From: Syngnathus acus
Lineage: Eukaryota; Chordata; Actinopteri; Syngnathiformes; Syngnathidae
Reading direction: 5' to 3'
DNA length: 64,000 nt
Assembly: GCF_901709675.1 (NCBI RefSeq)
Contig: NC_051095.1
Location: 12,828,956-12,892,955 of the forward strand
Part shown: positions 1-13,682 of the stretch, piece after piece
Layout of the letters: each line of letters starts with the position of its first letter
Position numbering within the stretch: the first letter of the stretch is position 1
The notes under the pieces: generated by a model
Database searches by the model: none
What the model was told of the DNA's origin: nothing
The model's input: the letters and a program-made list of their open reading frames with translations, nothing else
Translations under genes and position numbers: made by a program

Positions 1-3000
1 GCCCCCCCGCTAAGGCCGGTCTGATTGCCTTCAAAACGAGATGCTGCTCTGTGTGTGTCAGAGCGACTGAAGGCGCTGACCCTACGTGGACCCTGGTTGT
101 ACTGGGCAAGTGGCCCGACTCCGGGGCGGCCGTCAGAGTGAGCGCCCTCACTTCATGTCTTGGCGCGGCGAGAGAGCCCAGATGAGAGGAAGGGGATTTG
201 GGGATTGAGATTAAGACTCTTTGCTGTTACGCCAGCGAGCGCTGCGGTAGTGAGAGGCCATTGGAATAGATAATCCCATGGCTGGGCAGTGCACGTCCGA
301 ATGTTTACGGCCACTGCTCGCTTCAGTACCATCACACGCTCGGTGTACAGCGGCATGGTAAACGCCCCGGAGAGAGACCGTAGATTAACAAAGTATGTCA
401 GCAAGCCGATTTTACGCTGGAAAAATGTTGAAAATGCACTTCACCGTTCAAGCCCCGATTTAACAATAACGTTGCGATTTTATTCGAAGGCATTTTCAGA
501 GCAGAAATCTGAACTGCCTTACAAAGCTTTAAATGCATCAAAACATGCATGTTGTGTCTTATTGTTCTCACCCAAAAACAATATTTGACTCTTTTGTTTT
601 GAATCTCATCATCAATGGTCTCTCTGTTTGAAGTGGTTTTACAAAACGTGTCTCACGTTGCTGTGTATTTTAAGGAAAAAGCAAAGACAACCATTGTACA
701 TCCTCTGTCTTAAATTGATCACAGTTAACAATTTTGGATTATTATTCAAATTGGCTCTTACTTTAACAGCTGAGCATCATTTGTATATAGACAATATCTC
801 AAGTTTAAAGAAGACTTTTTAATGTCTTGTGTACAACTAGTTGTGTGTCTCGAGTGCCTGCAAACCCATCAAGTGTGAAATTAAACATCCGTGTAAATCT
901 TTAGTTATATGCCTGCTCCTGAAAATGTGTCATTTTGTACTTACTCCCTACTGTTAAGAAGCAGTGGGACTAATTAACATAACAACCAACCCCTCACAGA
1001 GATTCTTGGCTAGACAAAGTTCCAGAGCAATTGAAGTACTTTGAAACAGCAGTCGCAACGCAATCATGTCAAATCTGCAAGGAACTGCAGTGTTGGCACT
1101 TAGCACAGTTTAGCATGAGCTGTTAATGTTGCATTCTGAAAATAATGTTAGAATAATGCTTAGCTGAGGCATTGCTTCTCAAACGGTGGGGAGGACCCCG
1201 CTTAATTACGATATTATTTTGGATGTGATTCAGAGGCGCACTTTTATGGACAGATTATACTATTTATAGTCACTGAGGAGAGTTGGGGGTGAAATATGTT
1301 CTAAGATATTTTTGACATACAAGCAGATTTCTGCTAAAGTGGATATACATCACTGATCATAAAGTCTATTTGTTCATTTTATGTCCTGTTGAAGGGCAAA
1401 TGCCCTCCACACGTCAGAACGTTGCCTATTTCAGTCCAAAGGGCAAAATTTAACAAGCCCAGCTGTGTCTCACATCTAAAATTTCCCTCTCAAATAACTC
1501 TGGTGCTCGTGTGTCACTTGTGTCCGGTGATGTAGCGCTGTCATTAGCAATGTGACAGGCTCAAGATGGAGGAGTGAAAAGCCCGGAATAATAAAGCTGG
1601 AACACCCACCGTGGGGCCGTTTTATTCCTACAACTGCAATTGTTTCTTCCGAGTCATTACAAAAGCAATTTTTCATCCTTAAAGGACTGACAGAACATGA
1701 GTTATGACTTTGCTGCGCGTCAGTAACTTTGTATATTTAGGATGATGAACCTGAACGTTCTACTTTTTGATAGTCAAGAGCTGAGATGGTGAGGGGAGTG
1801 ACGGCTGAGTGATGAGGAGCTTCCTACCAAAATCTGTCACTGTATACCTGACAACCTTGAAGCCGTATCCAAAGCTCATCTGTGATTTATTGTCTGTCTC
1901 ATTTCTGCTAAACCTGGCCACATGTGTCAAAATTGGCTTGAAAAAAAAAAGTCATTTCGGTTTAATGCTCAGTGAGGTGGACACTGATTCTGTTCCACCC
2001 TAGAGACTCCACACACTTGGAAATGCGGAGAACAGCAGACACATCGGATAGTCGTCACGGGATTCATTCATCTTCTATCAACATGTTGACATAGCCATTG
2101 GCCATTCAAATAATCTGCTAAATCAACTTGGCAAAAAAAAACCTGAACACAATGTAGACAAAATGTAACAAATAAAACATCTAAATAAATAAATCATCTC
2201 CAGATCCGCTTATTCTCACGAGGGCGGCAGAACTTTTCAAGTTGTGCTGTATTACTACAGCCCTGAACTGTCCTTGCCTGATGAAACCTCCCCAAGCAGG
2301 CTGCCAAAAGGGATCAACGATTAATATGACTGATTGTGATGAGTGAGGTGGCGGTTTCACCTGCTTCCACCGCCTAACCCGGTATCCTCGCATTGTCACC
2401 GACACGGTGTAAACAGAGAGAATTTCTCTGCGTTTTCTCCTTAGGGAGCTGGAAGGCTTCTTAAAGTGCTGCTGTCCTCCTGAATCGGCACATCGGAGAA
2501 GTGATGTCAGACATGGTGACGTCCCATGATGCTAACGACCCACCCTGAGGAAATGATTTACTGAGACAGGGCAGGGCGAGAGGAAAGAAAGTCTTATGTA
2601 AGTATCAAACAATGGCAGCTTCGAGAGAGGAAAAAGAAAGTGAGAGGATGCTCTTTAAATAAAACGCAACCCACAAGTATCAGCAAGGTCGGCCTGCTCT
2701 CACGTCTATCATGAAGTGTCTTCTGTTGTCACTTGCTCCCCACTAATAGACAGGCACAGCTGGTCATGCGAGCAGCTTGCTAATGTACTTAATGATTTCC
2801 TTATCACTCATTCGCCGCTGGCGCGTCCTCCGGGGATTCAAATGCAATCAAACAAATTGCAATATCAGTATTATCCCCAATTAAAAATGTATTATTCACA
2901 ACTGGCAGATTATAATTGAGCTGGAGCAAAATGCATTTTTAATAACTCATAACACACGCAAGATAAGCATAATTAAGAGGATGCATGTTAGCGACTTGAA

Positions 3001-3435
3001 CCAAAGTGCATCCGACACGAATTCGCTTTACGGGTTGTTCATTACAGGGTGCCGGTTTATTTCATTCAGAAGAAGACGTTTTGATCTTTAGTGTTTGTCC
3101 TTTGCAGCGTGCCCCTCCATCGTCTTCAGTTTGCTTATGACACCACTTTCCTCCTCCACCCAGACTCTGTTTACTGTTTACACTGCAGCCCACTGGCAGT
3201 GCCGCGTCGCCATTCGTCACTCTGGCTCCAGCAGAGAGGACGGCGCTTGTGACCCCACCACCGGGAAAGGAGCAAATGAACGAGGGCAAAGGGACCAGAG
3301 AGGAAAACGAGATAGCTGATGCAAGGGACTGCAGTCACGCTGTATAAGAACCAATCAGTCAGGAAATGATGATGGCTGATGAAGACCAAAGAGCTTATGT
3401 ACATTAAGGAATGACTGTAAGGATTTAAAGTGCAT
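1..3435. other. Gene-poor left flank, no supported gene
   Basis: The first 400 bases are GC- and CpG-rich compared with what follows. An open frame without a start codon runs through the left edge on the + strand (3 to 197), so a terminal exon of a gene outside the window cannot be excluded. I recognise no protein in it. The rest is AT-rich, with only short open frames of biased composition and no convincing splice-flanked exon. ORFs such as 289-588 (+) and 2181-2405 (-) resemble no family I know. Confidence 0.5.
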
Positions 3436-3648
3436 AACCATTTTCAATAGCGCTTATCCTGTTCAGGGTCACGAGGGGTGCTGGAGCCTATCCCAGCTGA
3501 CATCGGGCGAAAAGTGCCCACAAGTATAATTGTGAGTGTCAATAGGTGTTTGTCTATGTGTGCCCTGCGATTAATTGGCTGGCGACCAGTTCAGGGTGTC
3601 CCCCGCCTACTGCCCGAAGTCAGCTGGGATAGTTCAGATAAAGGATGA
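3436..3648. repeat. Dispersed teleost repeat, two head-to-head fragments
   Basis: The left part contains the phrase 'gagcctatcccagctgac' that is common in fish genomes. The right part contains 'ggctggcgaccagttcaggg', followed by a reverse-oriented copy of the 'cagctgggata' block. The same sequence forms the 3' body of the SINE at 32683-33026. The two parts therefore look like fragments of one repeat family joined in opposite orientation. The family is recognised by memory of its consensus wording, not by a search. Confidence 0.65.
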
Positions 3649-6600
3649 ATATTTTATTCTTTTTTCAGAGCACAGTAATTCAATGTAATCTAGTTTTCAA
3701 CTGTTTCTTGTATTCTAATAAATTACAATAATTGCCTGGCAACTAAAGTTGTCACTAAATACATGAAAATAAATCATAAAATATGTTGTCGGATTTTTTT
3801 TTAAATGCTAATAATGCTTTCTGTTTTGTAAATTATGCAGATTGTGAATGAAACAAATAATAACACAGTGTCAGAGCTGCTACAAAATAATTCTATTAAA
3901 CCACGAGCATTTTGTTTTTTGTTGTTGTTGCTTTTTACGTAAGCATATCCACAACAAACGCTTTCCCTAACGTGTCCTCTCTGCCTGGTACCTGACGTCT
4001 CACGGCTGAAAAGCAAATTGCAATATTGGCACACTACCTGGCCATTTTTGCTTGTCTGCAATCGGCACAGTGGTTCAGCTTTCATCCTGCTAAAATTCTT
4101 GGAAGAACTCTTGCAGCAGGTGTCAAATCATATCGACAAACACAAAATGTCTTTTCAACATGTTAAAACAGACATGTGTATGCTTTCGAGTCATGACTCA
4201 TATGAAATGTAATGAACATCTCAACTTTTCCTTGTTGTTGCAATGGCAGCAGATGTTGATTCCCCACAACCACCACGACAGTCAGAATATATATGTATAT
4301 CTTCCACCAAATGTCTCTTCTGGTGCGTTGATTTGAAAGGCTAAAACGAGCTTTTAATAGTAACTTAAGTCACTATGATATAATTAATGGTAAATGAAGG
4401 ATCTTTTTTGATGCATTATCGCTCAAGCTAACAACCTTGACCTTTTACACCAATGTATTCTCATATAAAAGTGGCAACTGCTGGAGTATGTCTAACTTCA
4501 TTAAATCACTGTTCCCAGCATGTGTATAGTAAGTGCTGAACATATATATATAAAGAACATTTTTTACAATAACATCACATCAATAACATATTTTTAGGCA
4601 ATATTAAGCTTGATAAGTCCCAGTAAAAGTGATTACAATGAAATTATTGTGCCTAACCTTTGGCATTAATACAAAGAAGTAAAGAGAAAGTCAAGTTTTT
4701 TTGCAGCCTATCTTCTGATGGTAGCTACGTGATAAAAAAAAAATAAAGTACATTAACAGTACATTAACAGTTTAGACAATACTAGCCAGATGCATTTTAA
4801 AGATCATGCCGTGTTTATCTAAAAAGTGCAACAACAGTGCTGGAGCACTCAGCATCACACAGCTGTGTGAAGCAGAACAAACATCCCCAGCTGAGACACA
4901 GAGAGAGTGAGAAAGCATGATGGAGTGTGGAAAATGTTGCAGGCCGGTTGAGGCAAAGTCTAATAAATTTCCATCCATCCATTTTTTTCGCACTTCTCCC
5001 TTGAACCGCTCAGCTTCCACTTACACATATGACCAAACAATTCGCAGCTCATTTCTTAAGAAATCTTAAATGAACATAACATGCTTATTGTTAGAATGAG
5101 GGAAGAAGCACACAGGAGAGCCTGACCTGAGGTTTGAACCCGAAACGATTCGACTGTGGGGCAGCCATGGCTCACAAAAATCTCATGATTTTTGAGATGC
5201 ATAAAAAGTGGCGCAAAATGATATTTGTAACGTGCTGTCACTATCCACTAAAAGGAAAACATTTTTTTCCATGATTGGCAAAAACTGCTTCGTCTGAGAC
5301 ATAAGTTGTCTTGAAATCGATGTGCAAAGTACACTGAAGGTTGTCACGGTAGATTCAAAAAACAGAATGGGTTTGTTATTCTTTGAACCCAGTGTACTTT
5401 GTATTCATTGGCTCAGCGTAGCCATCACCATATCTCCAGGTTGCATTCCAGCTCTGCCATGCATGAAATTGTGTATTGTAGCATCAGGACAAACCAATGA
5501 GCAGAGTATCTTATTATTTCTAAAATATTACTGAAGAGGTAACTTATAATTGCTTCGTAGTGCACCAAGTAGTCATCAGCCCTAAGAGCGATTTGGAAGA
5601 TGGGTATTTCCAAACTTCTATTCAAGCTTGCTTTTATGATTTGCAAGTTCTCTTCAGTTGAGGGCAAATAATATTTGAAACCACGAATCATGGCAGGTAT
5701 ACGGATGAGCAGAGGGAAAGACATGATAAGAGAGGAGGGTCCGGATAACGTGAAGAGAGGGAGGAAGCGGCGTCCCCAGATGGGCCAGGAATAGAAACAC
5801 CTCAAACATTCATTGTTGCTGGAAGATGGTGCTGCAGCCAGCCGGGCATTTGTGCCGCTGTTTCACTTTCATTGGAGCAGAGCAGACAGCCAACACATTT
5901 TGGTCTATTACGGAGAGGATACATGTCAAACAAGAGCACAGAAGGAGGCATGGTCAATAAGCCCTCAGGAAATTTGGGATGGGCCCATTCACAAACCGCT
6001 GCACATGAAATGGACATATCCAGTGAACCATAATATTTGATCACATACTCTTTTCTGTTTATGTGAGTGTTAAACCTCAGGCTGAAGCATTCCAAGCCAA
6101 AGGAGTTGCATGGATATTTAATGTGGAAAAAACAATCTTTTTTTTTTTTTGAGGTCCATCAGTCAGTGAGAGCAAATTGAATGGTTTATCTGTCAGTGAG
6201 AACAAATTGAATGGTTCAAGGTATCGGTCCTCTGAGGTAGCAGCATGTTGGAAATCAGTGTCTCTATATTTTCTCTATATTTTTGCTTTGTCTGCTTAAA
6301 TGTGTTTACGTAAAATACAGTAAGCGCTCCTCCATTGTTGGGGTTATGTTCCAGACATCTCTGCCATAATTGATATCGAAATACCCAACTGACTCTAGTA
6401 CGCTTTGATTACACATTGAATTAACGCTACCTGCACTTACGTGAAATGAGCATTGAGGTCACATGTCTCATACCAATTGTGCGTTTTCTACAGGAATGTC
6501 ACTGAAATACAACAATAGCCCAATGCAATCATTTGGCAATGACATTGCAGTAAATGGAGCTGTAAACTAAGCCACGTAGCTACTGTGATCTGTGTTGGGC

Positions 6601-7321
6601 CACACACAGCAAGGAAGAATGTAATACGACTCCAGCAGGAAACATCTCATGTCTCCCTGTGGATTCAGCGCACAGAAATTCAGAGGTCGATGGAAGAACG
6701 TCTCGTATGTTCATCATCACTATCCGAATGGATGCTTCAATACATTCAGCTGTGACATGGTGCCTTCCAACACAAAGTCTTTGGCTTTGTTCACTGCCTA
6801 GCCACTATTTAGAGCCCATTATAGTGATTTTGCCATTTTTGCAGTGCTATTTAAATGTGCAGTGATGAAGCTATCCCTTGTGTATTGTTCTCAGTGTATC
6901 CCGCAATGCAGTAAATCCCATGATGCATTGTGCAGCTATAGAAAAAGGATTTAGTGAGTAGCAAAAGAGTGAATAATTCTGAACAGAGCCCGTCTCTCTC
7001 TATGTCAACAACACAATAACAAATCAAGCCATGATTCAAATGGTAAATTCAGTTCATTAGGATGAACAGCATACCAATTGGATTGTAATTGGACAACCCT
7101 TGTAGAAGATTATAAACAACATTAACCATCCTGTCATGTCTGTTTCTTTGGAACACAAAATATGTTAATTAAGAAAAAGATGATCTATTATTCTACACAC
7201 ATTTATTTATCATGATCTTACGTGTTCTTGTTTCTTTTTGCTGTTCTATTTTTTCAGCCTTTCAAAGAGAAAATAAAACTGATCTTTAAACCACAGTATG
7301 TGTGCACTGTATTTAAAGTTA
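3649..7321. other. Intergenic, no gene seen
   Basis: AT-rich DNA with no supported exon. Visible structure is minor. There is a 2-copy direct repeat of about 30 bases at about 6163-6218, built on 'gtcagtgagaacaaattgaa', and a short AT run near 4540-4550. The longest open frame, 5425-5805 on the minus strand, has biased composition and no recognisable domain. Confidence 0.5.
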
Positions 7322-7422
7322 CCGTTTTTTTCCGTGTATAATACGCCCCCATGTATAATACGCACCCTAACAATGGCATGTTGATGCTGGAAAAAAGCCT
7401 GTACCCATGTATAATACGCACC

Positions 7423-7460
<38 letters not shown>

Positions 7461-8264
7461 TTTTTTTTTTTTTTTTTTTTAAAGTCCCAATGATCGTCAC
7501 ACACGCAGGGAGGCAATGGGTCCCATTTTTATAGTCTTTGGTATGGTCTTAACTAGGCTGGATGTATTTTTTTTGTTGGCGTTGATTTCTCCGACTGCCC
7601 GTAAAGGCACCACCGCGATCAGATGAAAAGAGAGGAAAGTGACGTGCGGACATGTGAAAAAGGCGGCTCTGTATGGGAGAGACGTTGAAGAGGAATAAAA
7701 ACACCCTTGGAAACCAAAACTTGCCCCTCGTCGTGACTCGGAGCCGCAACAAATGTTTCGGATTTGTGTAGGGTACATTGTGACAGCAAACGAGCAGGTG
7801 ATCGAGCAAGCGTCTGATACGAGAGCATTGCGTTCGTATGGAGCGTGTTTGAAGTGAACAGCAGAGACGAAAGGAACAAGGCAAAGTGTTGTGAAATAAA
7901 ATATTACCTGTAATACGCATTTTGTTATTTGCTGATTGTATTAAGCTATCACATTCATTGTCAGTCAAGAAGAGAAGAGGACTATTATCCCTTCTTTGAC
8001 GAAATGACCAGAGCACAGTACAAACACACTATTGTTCTTTCGGTATTTATTCAACCCACATTCTTTCACAACATGACAAGAAGAGAACAATACATAAATC
8101 AATACTCGTACCAGTACCATGATTTTCTTAAAAAAAAAAAAAAAAAAAAAAATTAAATTAAAAAAAAAAAATTAAAAAAAAATTGTACCCATGTATAATG
8201 CGCACCCCAGATTTTAGGACAATAAATTAGTTAAATTTTGCGTATTATACACGGAAAAAAACGG
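7322..8264. mobile_element. TA-flanked inverted-repeat DNA element (Tc1/mariner-type MITE)
   Basis: The ends are perfect inverted repeats of 25 bases. The left end begins ccgtttttttccgtgtataa and the right end is its exact reverse complement. The element is flanked by TA on both sides (7320-7321 and 8265-8266), the target-site signature of Tc1/mariner-type transposons. Subterminal 'gtataatacgcaccc' motifs recur inside both ends. A long T run (about 7424-7480) and an A run (about 8130-8181) extend the inverted symmetry. The central 650 bases hold no recognisable transposase, so the element is non-autonomous or carries a nested insertion. Confidence 0.8.
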
Positions 8265-8509
8265 TAAGTTAAAGTTAAAGTCCCAATGATCGTCACACAC
8301 ACATCTGGGTGTGGTGAAATCTGTCCTCTGCATTTCTATGAGATGTCAGAAATGTTCCAGGACATATCACAAAAGCAAACGCAAGAATTATGGCAGGACA
8401 ACTCATAGCTGATTTTCCATATTAAAGCGCCTAACCGCACAATATTATTATTATTTGTTATTATTATTATTTATTATTATTATTATTTTTGTCATGCATA
8501 ATATTTATA

Positions 8510-8602
8510 GTGAATCAGTAGTTAGAACGTCTGCCTCACAGTGTTGAGGATCGGAGTTCTGCCTTTCTTGAGTGGAGTTTACATTATTCTCCCTGAACAA
8601 AA
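8510..8602 (+). repeat. Degenerate SINE fragment
   Basis: The stretch with 'gttagaacgtctgcctcaca' followed by 'gagtggagtttacattattc' is a decayed version of the tRNA-like head and body seen intact at 32683-33026 ('ggttagcacgtccgcctcgc', then 'gtggagtttgcatgttctc'). No target-site duplication could be made out. Confidence 0.5.
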
Positions 8603-11600
8603 GTAGGCTTTCATGTCAAGACAACTCGTGTGGGTTCAGAAGGTAAACTAATTTGGAAGCACAAGTCCGTTGTACAAGCTCAAGTACCCACTGCCAATCC
8701 CAGCCACCTCTCCACTGCTCTCAACCCTCAACAGAACTGGTTGACTGCATCATTTATCCCAAAAAATCACATGATGACATTTCAGTCAACTACGACGAGA
8801 GTTGAGGCTAAAAAATAGTAAGTGAAACAAATACACATCCTTCGCTAACCCCTTACAACCTCTTTGCACAAACATCGATGGGGACTGGAGGAGGAGGAGA
8901 GCGGAAGTGGACATGACTGCTTATTCTGAGCACAATGTTAATCCTCTTTAATCGTCCCATCTGGAAGTCTGCTCCCCTGCGTAGCCGACCTGTTTTTAAA
9001 TGAATCAATATGGAGCCACAAAGCATATTGAAGCTTTTGAATGATTAAATATGTTTCACAAGAACCTTGATTAGCATCTGTTGGCCAATACTGAATTTGG
9101 GGAAAAGGTTAACATTGCTAAATTCCTGTTTTTGAGAACAAGAAAAAAACTGTGATGACTATCTATAGGAAGCTTTAACACTGCTCTTCTTGCTCATATT
9201 TACTCTAACTACAATCACAAAGGTCAGCACATTTGTGGAGTTTGTTCTCTAGTCAATGTGCGGAACAGCCTAATTATTTCTTCGACTGGGTGGAAGCTAC
9301 TTCACTTTCCAGGAGCCATAAAGAAAATAAATCAGGACAAACACCCCCAATTGTCAAAGCCTCAGCTAACAGTGAGTAGCCATTATAGTTTTACAGATTC
9401 AATTAGTTGACCAGTTGAATTTGCTAATACACCGATACAGACACACTGTGCACACACACACACACATTCACAAACACGGTGACCATATTTGATGGGACAA
9501 GTTGCCATTGAAGGAATGAGAAATTTAAATCGGTCCAATTGGTCAAAGCTGGCCCCTTATAAGAAGCGACATTGCCTTTAACGGTAACTGTTTAAACACG
9601 ACTATGGGCGATGGAATTCAGTGCCCAACCATGTTCAATATGCGTATTTTGCATGTCACGCTTTTAACGACAGTCTATTGGAGATGATCTGTCTGCCCAA
9701 ACAAAAAACTACATCATGGTTTGAGAAGCCAGACATTAAGAATCAAATGTACACAGCAGTAACTGTACAGAATTCACCCTGCTTCTCTAAAACGGATACA
9801 TACGTTCTGAGGCACCTTTTTGTTATAAAGTAGAACTCAGGAATTCGACCAAAGCAATTTGACGTTTCTTGAATATAACATACAGTTGATCTCTTTATAC
9901 ATGCTTGTAATTGCGTGAACTCAACTCTTCAGCGTGAAGCCCCGTAATCTTGTGGTCAGCTTTCCGGAAGCGTAACCACACATGACTGCACTTTAAAACC
10001 AGCTAAACAAGAACAAAGCTTTGTTCGAGATCAGAGGCAAAGATTTCCTGACATTTTGCGTTGAAATCCGAATATGTCAAGTATCAAGGCGGTCGAGATC
10101 CCGAGTTCTAATGTATTTCATTTTATTTTTATCAATTACATTTTGTATCTTTCAAGGAGACTCAGGTGGGCAGGAGGATGGTGTCCTAGCACTCCCCTAA
10201 TGTAGACGCTAATGCCTCAGGCCCCCAAAAATGTACACACTGTACAGGTCAGCTGGTGGAATTAGCATAGATGGGGCCGTTTTTAGATGACTTGTAAACT
10301 TTATCTGCCCTTCAAAAACCCCAAACACTTTAAAAGGAATTTTTCAACAAACAGTTGGGAAGCAGAGGATGTTATGTACAGTACAGCAATTGTTAAAATG
10401 CCATGAAGTGTACAAAATGCTAGAGTCCAGAGTGAGTAGTTTTCCCCCTGATGACAGCTTGGAGAGCTGAGGAGAACTGAAAAAGAAAGCGCAGCAGAAT
10501 AAAAAAAAAGTATTTTGTGTTTCAACCCATTGAAGAAATCAATGTCTGTTTCTCTTGAGACATGCTTTCCTTTTTGGCTGCTAACTGTGTTTGAGATTTT
10601 CAAATAGAATTTCAAATAAATAAATAAACAAGCAAGCAAGCCAGGTTTAGACTGTGACCTCAAAGCCACAGCATTTTGTGCCTTTCATTTTGTGTCTTTC
10701 TGTTTCGACGGGTCATGTCTGGCCAACCACATTTACGAGAGACGTCCCTTAGAAAGCACTTGAAAGAACTCAACAAAAGACAGAAACTGCTGGAGGTGCC
10801 ATTGGGGATCTGCTGTATTTGTGTGTGCAAGAGCATGCGTGTTCCACACCAAATCAGTGAACAACTCACCAAATCAGTGAATAACTTTTTACTGAGTGTA
10901 AACGACTCCAGAAAATGTTGCTTCAATGATGAAGCATATCTGACTATTAACAATTTATACTTACCTTCAAAAGGAACAAAATAAATAGCTATGTTGATAA
11001 GTTGACAGTGCAAACATATGAAGGACAGAAGATGGCTCATGTGGAGCATGTAGAAACACCTGGTGTAAGCTTTGAAGACCAGATAAAAGCACTCACTTGC
11101 TGCATCACTGACGTTTTCATGGTGTGTGAAGCCACAACCTGACTCCATCACCATTTTCTTTTCATCATACCCCAGATTGTAGGACCTCTTGTGAGAGAGT
11201 GATCCATTCGATTAGTTTGTCTGTGGCGACGTGAAGTGTGTAGGCTACTTGTCTTATCTTCAGTGTGCAGAGAGATGCTGTGTTGAATTTCACTTTTGCC
11301 GAATTGAACGGAATAGGACAGGACAAGGGAGATCAAGCCAAAAGTACTTTTAATTTTCTTTAAACATAACAGGCATGACTGTTTTGTTTTTCGCCTAAAA
11401 AGACAATGGCCACACTCAGTATTGCACAGCAAAATGGCAAATTCATAGAAGTAGGGGTTGACTGCTTATCAAACATTCTCACCCATATTCTCAATTTGAA
11501 CAGATAAAGGTAAATGCTGGTTTGCTTTGTAATGCATGACTGGCCCATGACTTTTATGTATTGTTTTTCCCCTTGAGTTTATTTAATTATTATGGTAAAG

Positions 11601-11788
11601 ATTGTATTTATCATAATAATAATTATTATTATAATTATATTTCATAAAAGGTTACGTGTCAGTACTGAAATGATGGAAAATTTGCTGGGTCGCTGTGACA
11701 CCCAGTGGAAGTATGGCAAAACTGCAAAAACCAAACGATCACATTTTGTGTATAGTTTTATTTTAGCAGTCACTCTTAATTGATTACT

Positions 11789-11972
11789 GGCTCAGTGGAA
11801 GAGTGGTTGTCTTACAGCCCAGAGGAGTTTGATCCCTGGTCATTGAGGCCATGTCGAAGTGTCCTTGAGCAAGATACTGAACCCCTAGTTGCTCCTGATG
11901 CTGTGTCATGGTCAGGGTCAAGTCAGGGTGAAGCGTTTTGAAGGCCTTAAAAGGTGGAAAAGTGCAATACAA
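11789..11972 (+). repeat. tRNA-derived SINE of a second family
   Basis: A tRNA-like head ('ggctcagtggaagagtggtt', then a B-box-like 'gtttgatccctgg') is followed by the body phrase 'gtccttgagcaagatactga', well known from fish SINEs. It ends in a 'ggtggaaaagtgcaatacaa' tail. This family differs from the SINE at 32683. Assignment rests on remembered consensus wording. Confidence 0.65.
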
Positions 11973-12050
11973 GTGAAAGATCATGTGCCACCATTTACAT
12001 GGTCTTTTTCAGCACCATAGAGAGAAAATGAAGGATTGTTGGAAGAACAA

Positions 12051-12445
12051 TTTGGTGATAAATGTATTTTTGTGTATTACATTCACAGTCATAAACAAAA
12101 GTTGCCACAAAACATTTTGTTTTCAATTTTTGAATAAAACAATATTGAACTCGATATGTCAGTGAATGGACCTATATTTAACCCTTCACACTTGCTCTTA
12201 CTGCTGTGATCTGGGTATTGTCAAAAAATGATCGAATAATTTTTACTTGGTGATTTATTTGGTAATAACTGTATTTTTGTGTATTACATTTATAGTCAAA
12301 CAAAAGTTGCCACAAAACGTTTTGTTGTCGATTTTTTAATAAAACGATATTGAACTCGACATTTCAGTGCATACTTAACACTTCACAATTGCTCTTACTG
12401 CTGTGAAGGGGGTATTATAAAAAAAATAATAATAATTTTTGCTTA
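12051..12445. repeat. Two-copy direct tandem duplication, about 0.2 kb period
   Basis: Copy one (12051-12257) and copy two (12258-12445) share long matching blocks in the same order: 'gtatttttgtgtattacatt', 'caaaagttgccacaaaac', 'tgctcttactgctgtga', and a shared 'aataaaac.atattgaactcg' block. Many point differences show that the duplication is not recent. No coding capacity is evident. Confidence 0.8.
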
Positions 12446-13682
12446 GTCTACTTTTCATTTCACTTTTACTTAAAGGAAAATAGTAAAATCAGTACTGCTA
12501 CTCTTAGCCGTCTTTTTTGCACACTGGTGTGTGCTTTTTTTTTGAAGAACCGAGTGATTGTGGCTGTATATTTTACATTTTGTATGATTTTTAAACAAAC
12601 AGGCAATTCCACAATGGCCTTTAATTGGCAGTAAGAAAATGGGTAAATCCACCTGTAGCCTTTAGGTGGCACTAACGCCTATCAAACCTAAGGTGAGCGA
12701 GTGATGACAAAACAAAGAAGAATGCATACATGTTTCTGATAGCTTCTCAAAGTAGCTGTCAGCTCGCTTTTCATTTAAGGTGAGCCTTTTCGTGCCGACT
12801 TGAAACACGACCATTTAAAGCTCTTACACGTACAAACATCTTGAGAGTATTTGTGTGTTTATGTTCGGAAATATGTCCGCGGACGAGCATGGTTAGCTTA
12901 GCTGTAACGTCATATACACAAGCAGCGTTTGTGCTAACTGTGTATTTTACTTATGATTTACCCCGGGCTCCTTTATGGAGCTATAATGATGTTCAACAGG
13001 TCGTCAAATAATCGTTTAAGCATAGGGTAATGTTCAGTTTTGTCGACCGTGCCGTTTAACAATATTTATTATTGTGGTTGCTTGTTTGCGGTGTTGTAGT
13101 ACAACAGCATTGTCCTGTAATAAGACCGAGAGCTATTTGACTCTCAAGCAACAATTTGATGGAGCCAAATTTTTAAACACACATTTGACGAGGCCTTGTG
13201 CTGGCCATACAGTGCTCTACATAAATGACAGATTTAATTGAAACCCTTGAGTTTCCTTTTAGACTCTTTGGAAGGCATACTACACTCTAGAATGCACGCA
13301 CAAATGCGAGACATTGATTGCAAATGGCATTTGTCAATGTGAACACACGAAATTAAACGTTGAACTTAATATAGTTGTAAGCTTACTTTTGAAAGAGGGT
13401 GTACCTATGCTGATCATGCACAACTCATGAGTACTAAAGTCTCTCGATGATAATAATATCGAGATAGTGCGTATTTAAAACGAAGACAGAAGGCCCTGCT
13501 TAATAAATTGCAAAATGGAAAATCATCAAATCATATTTATTCTTACATTTAATATGTATCTGTGTTCATTGTCAACATTAGGCTTGAATCACTCATCACG
13601 CTTGTTTTGTTGACACTAATATTATAGAAATTGTGTTTTTCCTCCCTAAAATGACACCGCCCATGCTCTTTCATTTCAGCAT
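12446..13682. other. Upstream region of ttc9c
   Basis: No coding exon is seen. A splice-acceptor-like 'ctctttcatttcag' ends at 13680, two bases before the ttc9c start codon. This suggests that the 5' UTR is spliced and that a non-coding first exon lies upstream. GT sites that could be its donor occur near 12691 and 12779 ('aaggtgag' in both), but I cannot choose between them. Confidence 0.4.

Larger units (their letters stand above)
8265..12050. other. Intergenic, no gene seen
   Basis: A fragment beginning 'aaagtcccaatgatcgtcac' lies at about 8277-8330 and is repeated inside the neighbouring element at 7481. A (TTA)n-type microsatellite lies at about 8443-8490. A short CA run occurs near 9450. 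The open frames at 10660-11154 (-) and 10301-10669 (-) are fairly long but show no domain, conserved motif or splice context, so I do not call them genes. Confidence 0.5.

Noticed and set aside
5425-5805. 126-codon open frame on the minus strand
   Set aside because: Hydrophobic, AT-driven composition without family resemblance or supporting signals.
7549-8016. 155-codon open frame inside the TA-flanked element
   Set aside because: Considered as a transposase, but there is no DD(E/D) pattern or helix-turn-helix motif and overlapping frames are equally open.
10660-11154. 164-codon open frame on the minus strand
   Set aside because: No recognisable domain, no splice context and biased composition. 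Treated as chance.
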